Part shown: piece by piece, positions 25,616 to 33,883 of the stretch
Position numbering within the stretch: the first letter of the stretch is position 1
How the letters are laid out: each line of letters begins with the position of its first letter
From: Cypionkella sp.
GTDB taxonomy: Bacteria; Pseudomonadota; Alphaproteobacteria; Rhodobacterales; Rhodobacteraceae
Assembly (NCBI GenBank): GCA_023255415.1
Contig: JALRIN010000009.1
Coordinates: 1 to 64,000 of the forward strand
DNA length: 64,000 bases
Reading direction: 5' to 3'
The notes under the pieces: generated by a model
The model's input: the letters and a program-made list of their open reading frames with translations, nothing else
Told to the model about the DNA's origin: nothing
Databases searched by the model: none
Translations under genes and position numbers: made by a program

Positions 25616-27066
25616 TCTGGAAGACCCGCATAGGTGTAAGATGTTTTAACCGTTGTATAAAATTCCGCCGCATAGCGCCCTTGTTCGCGTGGCCCGTGCG
25701 AGGAGGCGCCGCTTCCGCCAAAGGGCACATGGTAGTCTGTGCCCGCTGTCGGCAGGTTCACCATTACACAGCCCGCCCGAACATTAGCGCGAAAGTGGTT
25801 GGCGCGCGCAAGGCTTTTGGTCATGATCCCAGCGGTAAGACCAAATTCGCTGTCATTGGCGACATGCAGCGCCTCACTATAGCTGGAGACTTTTTGTAGG
25901 CAGGTGATCGGTGCAAACATTTCTTCGCGGTTGATCGTCATATCGTTTCGGGTGTCTGCAAAAACGGCAGGGGCCATAAAATAGCCTTCGGTTTGCCGCT
26001 CTAGACGGGTGCCGCCGCACAAAAGCTCGGCGCCCTCGGCGCGACCCTGTTCGATGTAGCGCAGGTTTTGCGCAAGCTGGCCTGCACTGACCACAGGACC
26101 GATCTGCGTCTCTGGATCCAGCGCATGGCCCACCCGCAAGGCCTGCGCCGCCGCCACTAGCTTTGCGGCAAAGGCGTCATAGATTTTCTCGTGGACAATC
26201 AGCCGGCTGGCAGCGGTACATTTCTGCCCCGTGCCCCCAAAGGCTGCGCCCGCGGCATGGGTAACTGCCAAATCCAGATCGCAATCCTCCATGATGACCA
26301 TTGGGTTTTTCGAGCCCATTTCCATTTGCAGTTTCGGCAAATTTGCAATCGAAGCCGCCGCAATCTGTCGCCCTACGGGCACCGAGCCGGTAAAGCTGAT
26401 CGCGTCAACCTCGCGCGCCGTAACCAAGCTGTTGCCCACGCCCGCGCCGGCCCCCATCACAAGGTTAAAGGTGCCCGCAGGCAAGCCCGCCCGTGCGATG
26501 ATCTCGGCCATTGCCACGGCGGCGGCGGGGGTCAGATTGGCGGGCTTCCAGACAACCGCATTGCCAAAGGCCAGCGCCGGCGCGATTTTCCACGCGGGCG
26601 TGGCAATCGGAAAGTTCCAAGGCGAGATCACAGCCACCACGCCCACAGGCTCGCGGCGCACCTCGACTTCGATGCCCAGACGCGTGCTTTCGGCCTGATC
26701 GCCCTGAAGCCGCAGCGCCTCGGCGGCGAAATAGGTGAAAAACTGCCCCGCGCGGTAAACCTCGCCCTTGCCTTCTGCTGCGGGCTTGCCTTCCTCGCGG
26801 GCCAAAAGCGTACCGATCTCGGTCGCGCGCGCCATCATCTCGGTGCCAATCGCCATCAGCACATCATGACGCTTCTGGATGCCCGCTGCCCACCACAGCG
26901 GCTGTGCAGCCCGTCCCGCCATCAGCGCCTGATCCAATTGCGCGGCAGATGCTTGCGCGTAATGCCCGATCAGATCAGACAGGTCCGAAGGGTTGCGGCT
27001 TTCGATCTCGCCCTCGCCTTGGCACCATTCACCCGCGATAAAGTTGCGCGTTTCTGTCAAAGTCAT
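25612..27066 (-). CDS. NAD(P)-dependent aldehyde dehydrogenase, 2-oxoglutarate-semialdehyde dehydrogenase-like
   Basis: 484 aa from the ATG at 27066. Signature elements: SPWNFPIATPAWKIAPALAFGN, SFTGSVPVGRQIA, the Glu loop LQMEMGSKNP and catalytic Cys in GGTGQKCTAASR. The C-terminal DYHVPFGGSGASSHGPREQG and YAAEFYTTVKTSY are closest, from memory, to 2-oxoglutarate semialdehyde (2,5-dioxopentanoate) dehydrogenases rather than betaine aldehyde dehydrogenases. It lies between proV (17-bp gap) and the dipeptidase-like gene. That would suit breakdown of proline- or hydroxyproline-derived compounds; the substrate is not provable here. Confidence 0.82.
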   Translation of the reverse strand: MTLTETRNFIAGEWCQGEGEIESRNPSDLSDLIGHYAQASAAQLDQALMAGRAAQPLWWAAGIQKRHDVLMAIGTEMMARATEIGTLLAREEGKPAAEGKGEVYRAGQFFTYFAAEALRLQGDQAESTRLGIEVEVRREPVGVVAVISPWNFPIATPAWKIAPALAFGNAVVWKPANLTPAAAVAMAEIIARAGLPAGTFNLVMGAGAGVGNSLVTAREVDAISFTGSVPVGRQIAAASIANLPKLQMEMGSKNPMVIMEDCDLDLAVTHAAGAAFGGTGQKCTAASRLIVHEKIYDAFAAKLVAAAQALRVGHALDPETQIGPVVSAGQLAQNLRYIEQGRAEGAELLCGGTRLERQTEGYFMAPAVFADTRNDMTINREEMFAPITCLQKVSSYSEALHVANDSEFGLTAGIMTKSLARANHFRANVRAGCVMVNLPTAGTDYHVPFGGSGASSHGPREQGRYAAEFYTTVKTSYTYAGLPE

Positions 27067-27082
27067 ATGTTCTGTCCCAATT

Positions 27083-28105
27083 TCATGTATGTGCCAAAGC
27101 GGCAAAAGCCGCTTGCCGTGTCAGCCCGCCCGCAATCGAGCCATCCGCGTGGCGCACGGTGACAGCGCCTTCGGTTTGGGCCAAAAGCGCAAAAGCCTGC
27201 TCTAAAAAGCTGTCAGAGGCCACTTCGCTTGGCCCGCCTTGCACCGCAGGATCGGCGATTGCGCCGCAGGTGACGATGCGGGCGCGGTTCACATCGCGCA
27301 CAAAGCGCGCGACATAGTCATCGGCAGGGGCAAGCAAAATCTCGGCTCCGGTGCCAATCTGGCGCATTTCGCCATCCTTCAAGATCGCGATATGGTCGCC
27401 CAGGAACAGCGCCTCATCCAGATCATGGGTGATAAAGACGATGGTTTTGTGCAAGCGCGCTTGAATCTGTTTCAGCTGGGTCTGCATGTCGTTGCGGATC
27501 AGTGGGTCAAGCGCCGAAAACGCCTCATCCATCAGCAGAATTTCGGCATCTGTCGCCAAGGCGCGCGCCAAACCGACGCGCTGCTGCATGCCGCCCGAAA
27601 GCTGCCCGGGATAGCTGTTTTCAAAGCCCTGCAAGCCGACAAGCTCGATCTGCTCCATCGAGCGGCGGTCGGCCTGTGCCTTGTCCATCCCATCCAAGAT
27701 CAGTCCAAGCCGCACATTCTCGAGCACAGTCTTATGCGGCAAAAGCGCAAAGCGCTGGAACACCATCGACACCTTGCGGCGGCGGAAGACGCGCAGCTCT
27801 GTGTCGTTCAGGGTCAGGATATCTTGGCCATCGACCAGAATCCGCCCTGCGGTTGGTTCGATCAAGCGGTTGAAATGGCGAATCAAAGTTGATTTGCCCG
27901 AGCCCGACAGACCCATGATGACAAACAGCTCACCGCGCTCGATCTCTAGGCTGATATCGTTCAGCCCCAAAACATGCGAGGTCTGCGCCAACAGATCGGT
28001 TTTGCTCATGCCCGCTTGCACCTTGGCCATCGCCTCTTGCGGGGTCTTGCCGAAAATCTTGCAAACCTTTTCGACTTTGATCTTCACATCACGGGCCACG
28101 GTCAC
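27083..28105 (-). CDS. proV: ProV-type glycine betaine/quaternary-amine ABC ATPase
   Basis: 340 aa. MGLSGSGKSTLIRHFNRLIEPTAG holds Walker A, followed by LLPHKTVLENV, signature LSGGMQQRVGLARAL, Walker B ILLMDEAFSALDPLIR and switch His FITHDLDEA. The KICKIFG-type N-terminal start and an ALGL-like segment match ProV/OpuAA. The C-terminal tail keeps only a partial CBS-like region, so the protein is shorter than E. coli ProV (400 aa) and may not sense osmolarity. Overlaps proW by four bases. Confidence 0.9.
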   Translation of the reverse strand: MTVARDVKIKVEKVCKIFGKTPQEAMAKVQAGMSKTDLLAQTSHVLGLNDISLEIERGELFVIMGLSGSGKSTLIRHFNRLIEPTAGRILVDGQDILTLNDTELRVFRRRKVSMVFQRFALLPHKTVLENVRLGLILDGMDKAQADRRSMEQIELVGLQGFENSYPGQLSGGMQQRVGLARALATDAEILLMDEAFSALDPLIRNDMQTQLKQIQARLHKTIVFITHDLDEALFLGDHIAILKDGEMRQIGTGAEILLAPADDYVARFVRDVNRARIVTCGAIADPAVQGGPSEVASDSFLEQAFALLAQTEGAVTVRHADGSIAGGLTRQAAFAALAHT

Positions 28106-28974
28106 TGCTCCAACTTGAGGGATTTTTGCATGCGGCGGCCATAAGACTGCGCAATGCGGTCAAAAATGATCGCCAGAAACACAATGCCCAGCCCGGCCAG
28201 CAGGCCGCGGCTGACCTCAAGTCGTTGAATGCCTTGCAAAACCTGATAGCCCAGCCCGCCTGCGCCGATCATCGAGGCAATCACCACCATCGACAGCGCC
28301 ATCATCGTGGTTTGGTTGATCCCCGCCATGATGGTGGGTAGCGCCAGCGGAATTTGCACCGAAAACAAGGTCTGGCGAGGCGAAGCCCCAAACGAGCGCA
28401 CCGCTTCGACAATCTCGGCATCGACTTGGCGAATGCCAAGGTTGGTCAGTCGGATCACGGGCGGGATTGCAAAGATGATCGTGGCCAGCAGGGCTGGGAT
28501 TTTGCCCGGGCCAAACAGCATCACAAAGGGGATCAGGTAAATGAAAATCGGCATCGTTTGCATGATGTCCAGAACCGGCAGCACCACCGATTGCATCGGG
28601 TTCGAGCGTGAAATCGCAACGCCCAAAGGAATGCCGATCAAAATAGCCAGAAAGGTCGAGACCAGCATCAGCGCAATGGTTGCCATCGCAGCCTCCCAGA
28701 CGCCCAGAACCCCAAGACCCAGCGTCAAGATCGCCACAATCGCCATGGTTTTGAGTTCGCGCGAGGCGGCCCATGCAAGCCCTGCCAGCGCCAGCAGAAC
28801 CACCCACCACGGCAGCCAGATAAGCCCCCGTTCAAGCGCCAAAAGCATTTTCAGGATCGGTAGGAAGATTTGTTCCAGTGTGCGGCCATAAGCGCCGACG
28901 ATTTCGTTGAAGCCATCATCGACAAAGCGGCTTAAGGCTTTTAGGTCAAACAGTTGCGGGAATTCTTGACCCAT
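28102..28974 (-). CDS. proW: ProW-type ABC permease for quaternary amines
   Basis: 290 aa with an N-terminal amphipathic stretch, helix WVVLLALAGLAWAA and about five further membrane spans. Conserved segments include GVWEAAMATIALMLVSTFLAI, LDIMQTMPIFIYLIPFVMLFG and the coupling loop AVRSFGASPRQTLFSVQIPLALP. These match ProW/OpuAB. It is co-translated with proV. A hairpin separates it from the upstream proX, lowering permease expression relative to binding protein. Confidence 0.92.
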   Translation of the reverse strand: MGQEFPQLFDLKALSRFVDDGFNEIVGAYGRTLEQIFLPILKMLLALERGLIWLPWWVVLLALAGLAWAASRELKTMAIVAILTLGLGVLGVWEAAMATIALMLVSTFLAILIGIPLGVAISRSNPMQSVVLPVLDIMQTMPIFIYLIPFVMLFGPGKIPALLATIIFAIPPVIRLTNLGIRQVDAEIVEAVRSFGASPRQTLFSVQIPLALPTIMAGINQTTMMALSMVVIASMIGAGGLGYQVLQGIQRLEVSRGLLAGLGIVFLAIIFDRIAQSYGRRMQKSLKLEQ

Positions 28975-28993
28975 TTTGATATCCTTGATCCTG

Positions 28994-29032
28994 AAAAATC
29001 GGGCGGCAGGTCCAAATCTGAAACTGCCGCCC
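28994..29032 (-). terminator. Attenuating hairpin between proX and proW
   Basis: On the minus strand a 9-bp stem GGGCGGCAG/CTGCCGCCC closes a 14-nt loop and is followed by GATTTTT. Position after proX suits partial termination. Confidence 0.82.
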
Positions 29033-29066
29033 CGTGTAGTTTTGGTTTACGAACCTGTCTTACAGA

Positions 29067-30074
29067 TCAAAGCGATGCGCGGATCTTATCGGCGACATCC
29101 GCAGGAACCCAAGCCGACCAGACGGCTTCATGGGTTTTCAGGAAATACATGGCCACTTCTTCTGGCGTGGCTTTGTTGTCATCGCCCCAAGCCAGCACTT
29201 GGCTGATCAGATCGTTTGGAACCTGCATTTTCGACAGAAACTCGGCAACATCCGGCGCGCTGTCTTTGATGTCGGCGGTGACTGCAACCGCGATCTGGCC
29301 CTTGGCCCAGCCGGTGGCTTGCGGATCAGCGCAGTCGGTTTGCGTGAGGCAGGTGAACTTGGCAGGATCGGACTCTGGCATGCCAAGGCGCACCATGTGA
29401 TATTTGCCTATCACATCCGAAGGACCCCAATAATAGGCAACAATCGGCTCTTTTTGTGCGACAGCGCGGGCAATCGAGGCCTTGAGGTTTTCGCCCGAAC
29501 CTGGCGAGAACAGTTCAAAGGTTTCGCCTAAGTTCAGGGCTTTGAACAGATTGTTGGTGATGATTTCACAACCCCAGCCCGGGGGGCAGCCATAAAGGCG
29601 GCCGCGGGTCGGATCGGCGGCCTCTGCAAACAGTGCCCAATTGGCTTTCAGGTCCTCGATGGATTTCAACTCTGGATGCGCTGCTGCGAAATAGTCTGGA
29701 ACCCACCAGCCTTCTTCGCCGCCATTAGCAAAGATATCACCAGCCTTATAGAAGGCACCCTTGGTTTGAGCGTCGTCCCAAATGGATTGGACGGTCGAGA
29801 CCCAAAGCTCGGGTGCGATATTGGGCTGGCCACGAGTCAGCATCGAGGTGGCAGTGGGCACGGTGTCGCCAGGCACCAATTGTGCATCACAGCCGTAGCC
29901 ACTGGCCAACATATGCTGGGCCACATGCGCCAAGGATGCTGCTGAAAGCCAGGTCATTTCTGCAATGGTGACGGTGCCGGCTGTGCCGCAATCGGCGGCC
30001 TGCGCTGTTGTCGCGCCGCAAATCGACAAAGCCGCAATCGCGGCCAGACCGGTGTTTCTTAGGGTGAATGTCAT
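29067..30074 (-). CDS. proX: ProX-type periplasmic binding protein for betaine-like compounds
   Basis: 335 aa. Signal peptide about residues 1-27, ending TTAQA before ADCG. Mature protein has TVTIAEMTWLSAASLAHVAQHML, GGEEGWWVPDYF, GCPPGWGCEI and VAYYWGPSDVI. These include many Trp and Tyr residues that could form the cation-pi box typical of OpuAC/ProX proteins. Several Cys pairs may form disulfides in the periplasm. First gene of the proXWV unit; ligand could be glycine betaine, proline betaine, carnitine or similar. Confidence 0.9.
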   Translation of the reverse strand: MTFTLRNTGLAAIAALSICGATTAQAADCGTAGTVTIAEMTWLSAASLAHVAQHMLASGYGCDAQLVPGDTVPTATSMLTRGQPNIAPELWVSTVQSIWDDAQTKGAFYKAGDIFANGGEEGWWVPDYFAAAHPELKSIEDLKANWALFAEAADPTRGRLYGCPPGWGCEIITNNLFKALNLGETFELFSPGSGENLKASIARAVAQKEPIVAYYWGPSDVIGKYHMVRLGMPESDPAKFTCLTQTDCADPQATGWAKGQIAVAVTADIKDSAPDVAEFLSKMQVPNDLISQVLAWGDDNKATPEEVAMYFLKTHEAVWSAWVPADVADKIRASL

Positions 30075-30169
30075 GGAACCTCCTGAAGGATTGCGGCCTG
30101 CACCGACCGTCTGTGCCGAGACTGCGCTGGAAATTTAGTTCAATCAAACCAGATTTATTTCATTCTAAT

Positions 30170-31177
30170 TCAGTTATTTTTAAGTTGTGCCGCGATCCGT
30201 TCCATCAAAACCGCATCGACCAAAACCCCCTGCGCCTCGGTGCGCAGCCGTGCGGTTCTGCGACGAGATCCGGGCACGCGCGCGCCACTTTGCATGGAAA
30301 TGTCCTCAATCAACGCATTGATATGGCTTGAAAAGGTGCCAGAATAGACATCCGGCGCAATGGCAATAAAGCATTGCCCTGTGCCGGGGGGGCCGCCTAG
30401 GCTGCCCGAAAACGGACTGGCCTCTCTGCTTGAATGCGCGCCAGAAAGCGCCGAGGCTAGCACCTCGACCAGCAGCCCGATGCCAAAGCCTTTGTATCCC
30501 CCCGATGGCAGCATCGACCCCTTTAGGGCCGCTTCGGCCGAGGTGGTTGCATTGCCATCGGAATCAAGCGCCCAGCCTTCGGGAATAGGCTCATCCTTCC
30601 GGGATTTTAGAATGACTTCTGATTTTGCCACCACGCTGGCAGATTGATCTATCACAAAAGCCACACCACCTGCGCCATCTGGCACGGCAAGAGCAAAGGG
30701 GTTGGTGCCAATGACCGGAATTTTTCCACCCACCGGTGCAATCGAGGCGGGCGCATGCGTCATGCACAGGCCAATCAACCCCGCCATCGCCAAGCGCTCG
30801 GCATGATGGCCAAGCACGCCGCAATTGTAAGACCGCGTTACCGTCATTGCGGCAATGCCGTTTTCTTGTGCCGCGGCGGTAAACTCTGGCCATCCGGCAT
30901 CAATCGCCGGATGCGCAAAGCCGTTGCCCGCATCAACCAAAATCGCCGAAGGTCGCGGCCGCGAGACCGAAGGCATGGCCGCGCGTAAAACCTTACCACA
31001 TTGTAAATGTTCGATATAAATCGGCAAATACATCAGCCCGTGGCTGCGAATGCCGTCGCGCTCTGCGGCGCGGATCGACTTTGCCATCGAGCGCGCCGCC
31101 AACTCAGAGGCGCCGGCGGTGCGCAAACTGGTGAAAGCCAAGTCTTCGACCTCGTCTAGGTTTAGGTGTTGGTCCAA
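30170..31177 (-). CDS. Ldh2/malate-lactate dehydrogenase-family oxidoreductase
   Basis: 335 aa from a TTG start at 31177, chosen because AAAGGAGGG lies just upstream. Family features: EDLAFTSLRTAGASELAARSMAKSIRAAERDGIRSHGLMYLP, in which the RSHG segment carries the catalytic His. Also present are IGLCMTHAPASIAPVGG, VIGTNPFALAVP, SGGYKGFGIGLLVEVLASALSG and a C-terminal GSRRRTARLRTEAQGV stretch. The family includes malate and ureidoglycolate dehydrogenases and delta-1-pyrroline/piperideine-2-carboxylate reductases. Beside a probable 2-oxoglutarate-semialdehyde dehydrogenase, an imino-acid reductase role is attractive but unproven. Divergent from the lysR gene. Confidence 0.82.
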   Translation of the reverse strand: MDQHLNLDEVEDLAFTSLRTAGASELAARSMAKSIRAAERDGIRSHGLMYLPIYIEHLQCGKVLRAAMPSVSRPRPSAILVDAGNGFAHPAIDAGWPEFTAAAQENGIAAMTVTRSYNCGVLGHHAERLAMAGLIGLCMTHAPASIAPVGGKIPVIGTNPFALAVPDGAGGVAFVIDQSASVVAKSEVILKSRKDEPIPEGWALDSDGNATTSAEAALKGSMLPSGGYKGFGIGLLVEVLASALSGAHSSREASPFSGSLGGPPGTGQCFIAIAPDVYSGTFSSHINALIEDISMQSGARVPGSRRRTARLRTEAQGVLVDAVLMERIAAQLKNN

Positions 31178-31283
31178 GGCGCTGCCCTCCTTTAGCTGTT
31201 GTTTTCGACAGAAACCCGCTTGTCTAACTTCAGGCAAGCAACTAATTCTACCTTTGAGTTCAATTTATCTGAAATGGTGCCTG

Positions 31284-32183
31284 ATGATCCGCCTGGAAGC
31301 TCTGCGTGCTTTGGTAACGGTTGCCGAAAATGGCAATATCAAGGATGCCGCAGACCGCCTGCATCGCACCCCCTCGGCGGTTTCAATGACGCTAAAGCAG
31401 ATCGAAGATCGCTTGGGCGGCCCGCTGTTCGAGGCTGATCGTAAACAGTCGCTTTCGGGTCTTGGGCAGCTGGTCTATGATCGCTCGGTGGTTCTATTGC
31501 GTGATTATGATCGTGCAATGGAAGTGATTGCCACCTATGCGGGGGCACGGTCGGGCAAGTTGCGGCTGGCTGCGGTGCCTTCGGTGGCGGTAAATCTGAT
31601 TCCCTTGGCGCTTCAGACCTTTGTGAAACAGCGTCCAGGGCTGGAGATTGAACTCTTCGATACCGATAGCACCGAAGTGCATCATCTGGTCGAAAGTGGC
31701 CAGGTTGATCTGGGTTTTGCGGGGCGGCCGCGCGATGGGGCGACCTTGACCTTTAGCCCCTTGTTTACCGACCCGTTTCGTCTGGTCTGCCGGTCTGACA
31801 CTAAACTTGCAGCGCATAAGCAGCCGCTGGCTTGGCCAGATCTGGCTGCGCAAGACATCATTCAAAACGAGGCCTGCCGTGGGCTGACATCCGAAGGCTT
31901 TCGGGCTTTGGCGCAAAAATCTTCGCTTTCGGTGCGCAATGTCAGCTCGCTTTTGGCGATGGTGCAGGCGGGGATGGGGATCACGCTCTTGCCCGCGCTG
32001 GCCACGGCGGCGCTGCCGCTTGGGCTTTGCGCACTGACACTTGCGGATGCCAGTTGCTTTCGCACCGTTGGCATTCTGACCCCCTGCAATAAGGTTCAAA
32101 GCCCCTTGGCCAAGGCCTTTCACAGCTTTTTTTCCGAGGATTTGCGCAAAAGAGCGCAGGCCCTGTCGCTAAAGCTGATCTAA
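31284..32183 (+). CDS. LysR-family transcriptional regulator
   Basis: 299 aa from the ATG at 31284. The N-terminal helix-turn-helix reads LRALVTVAENGNIKDAADRLHRTPSAVSMTLKQIEDRLGG (key recognition part RTPSAVSMTLKQIE). A LysR substrate-binding domain follows (LRLAAVPSVAVNLIPLALQTF, VDLGFAGRP, MVQAGMGITLLP). It is divergent from the Ldh2-family gene across a 106-bp gap, the usual arrangement for a LysR regulator and its target. Effector unknown. Confidence 0.92.
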   Translation: MIRLEALRALVTVAENGNIKDAADRLHRTPSAVSMTLKQIEDRLGGPLFEADRKQSLSGLGQLVYDRSVVLLRDYDRAMEVIATYAGARSGKLRLAAVPSVAVNLIPLALQTFVKQRPGLEIELFDTDSTEVHHLVESGQVDLGFAGRPRDGATLTFSPLFTDPFRLVCRSDTKLAAHKQPLAWPDLAAQDIIQNEACRGLTSEGFRALAQKSSLSVRNVSSLLAMVQAGMGITLLPALATAALPLGLCALTLADASCFRTVGILTPCNKVQSPLAKAFHSFFSEDLRKRAQALSLKLI

Positions 32184-32305
32184 GCCATGCGCCGCAACCG
32201 CTCGCAGCTTGCCTTTTTGCCAAAGCCAATGCCCGCGCCAGATCACGCTGGCCCGATCTGGCACTTTTGCAATTTCGAACGGGGTTTGTTGTGGTGAAAC
32301 AGCTG

Positions 32306-33307
32306 ATGCAAAAACCAACACTAACCATCGGCTTTCTGATTTTTCCCGGCTTTCCGATGTCTTGCCTGACCTCGATGATCGAGCCGTTGCGAGCGGCGAA
32401 TGAAATTGCCGAATGCATCGCCTTTGACTGGAAGATCATTTCCGAAACCGGCGGGCGGATTGCCTCTAGTGCCAAGGTGGTCTTTGACACTGATGCGGCG
32501 CTTTGTGCTGTCGCGCAGATTGACTATTTGTTTCTTTTAAGCAGTCCGACTTCGAATTTCGCTAATCGCAAGGCCTCTGAGGCGCAGCTGCGGCGCTTGA
32601 TGCGCCACGGTGCGGCTGTCGGCGGTGTCAGTGGCGGGGTATTTCCTTTGGCCCGGTCTGGTCTGTTGGACGGCCATGCCGTTTCGGTGCATTGGTGCTA
32701 TGCGGCGGCCTTTGCGCAAGAGTTCCCGCAGATGGATATGCGCGACGACGTAATCGTTTTCGATCATCCGCGCTATAGTGTGGCTGGAGCTGCGGCAAGC
32801 TTTGATCTGATGCTCAATTTCGTTGAGGCCCAGCTCGGTGCCGATACGGCCACCGAAGTGGCCTGCTGGTTTCAACATCCAGTGGTGCGGGGCAGGGGGG
32901 TGCGGCAAAAGACACCCAGCTTTCACCGTGATAGCACCGCTGATATGTTGCCCGATCCGGTTGCAAAGGCGGTGGCGATTTTGGGCCGACATCTGGAAGA
33001 GCCGATTACAGTCGAGTCTGTGGCCTGCGCTGTGGGCGTTTCGCCGCGGCAACTTGAGCGGCAGTTCAAAAAGGCCACCGGGCAAAGCCCTTCGCTCTAT
33101 TACCGCATGCTGCGGATGAAGGCAGCGCGGCAATTGGTGCTATTTTCGCGCGAACCGATGGCGCGCATTGCTTCGGCCATTGGATACGAAACTTTGCCGC
33201 CCCTGATGCGGCATTACCGGCAAGAATTTGGTGTTTCGCCTGCCGAAGATCGTGCCATGATTAACCGCTTTCGGGTGGAAAATAACCGCCCGCTGCCTTC
33301 GGCATAG
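32306..33307 (+). CDS. GlxA/GbdR-type AraC-family regulator
   Basis: 333 aa. The N-terminal DJ-1/PfpI (GATase1-like) domain spans residues ~1-180 (LTIGFLIFPGFPMSCLTSMIEPLRAANE, GGVSGGVFPLARSGLL). The C-terminal AraC double helix-turn-helix covers ~225-320 (GVSPRQLERQFKKATGQSPS, IASAIGY). Regulators of this architecture (GbdR, SouR, CdhR) respond to dimethylglycine, sarcosine or carnitine. It faces the end of soxG tail to tail, 9 bp apart. Sensing of sarcosine or glycine betaine is a reasonable inference. The start was chosen at 32306 for alignment with the family; GTG codons upstream are possible. Confidence 0.88.
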   Translation: MQKPTLTIGFLIFPGFPMSCLTSMIEPLRAANEIAECIAFDWKIISETGGRIASSAKVVFDTDAALCAVAQIDYLFLLSSPTSNFANRKASEAQLRRLMRHGAAVGGVSGGVFPLARSGLLDGHAVSVHWCYAAAFAQEFPQMDMRDDVIVFDHPRYSVAGAAASFDLMLNFVEAQLGADTATEVACWFQHPVVRGRGVRQKTPSFHRDSTADMLPDPVAKAVAILGRHLEEPITVESVACAVGVSPRQLERQFKKATGQSPSLYYRMLRMKAARQLVLFSREPMARIASAIGYETLPPLMRHYRQEFGVSPAEDRAMINRFRVENNRPLPSA

Positions 33308-33316
33308 GCCAAGGCT

Positions 33317-33883
33317 TTAGCCAATGCTGCGCGCCGCCACTGTCAGCGCATGCAGCAAGGATTTGGCATAAGACCGCGGTGCCAGTAGAGTGAAATGCTG
33401 CGCGGTTTCGCGGCATATCAACAGACAGCCGATATGCTCTAGCAGCGTGCGCGTGGCAGATCCGCTCTGCATCCGGCGGCTGGGTGCGGGGCACAGCCGT
33501 TCCAACAGGTCAAAAACCCGTGCGCCTTGCACATCAAAGCGCGCCCAGCCGTCGGTCTGTTCGGTGACCGAAGCGCTGTCGCCCAATCCCGCCTTCAGGA
33601 TCTTGGCGATGTCCTCATGGCTGTCGAAGGGCGCTTCGACAAACCATTGATCTGGACCCATCCAGATCAGGCCATAGACGCCTGCCTGCCGCCAAGCCCC
33701 CGGCGTGGGTAGGGCGGTGGCAAATAGCGTTTCAGCCGCCACCGCAAAGCCATTATCCTTACCCCGCCGAAGACTGACCGAGGCGAGCGCGCAGTCGGTG
33801 ATCTCGGATATCTTAAGCGTGCCGATCTTCTCGGTTTTTGGCAGCGGGCTGCCAAGCGGTGTCAGGGCTGCAAGACTATGCAC
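33317..33883 (-). CDS. soxG: Sarcosine oxidase gamma subunit
   Basis: 188 aa from the GTG at 33883, which overlaps the soxA stop and has GGGAGAG upstream. The chain has LKISEITDCALASVSLRRGKD, GVYGLIWMGPDQWFVEAP, a TEQTDGWARFDVQGARVFDLLERLCP segment and LICRETAQHFTLLAPRSYAKSLLHAL. These are typical of SoxG, which resembles the GcvT/YgfZ folate-binding fold. Last gene of soxBDAG. Confidence 0.92.
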   Translation of the reverse strand: MHSLAALTPLGSPLPKTEKIGTLKISEITDCALASVSLRRGKDNGFAVAAETLFATALPTPGAWRQAGVYGLIWMGPDQWFVEAPFDSHEDIAKILKAGLGDSASVTEQTDGWARFDVQGARVFDLLERLCPAPSRRMQSGSATRTLLEHIGCLLICRETAQHFTLLAPRSYAKSLLHALTVAARSIG

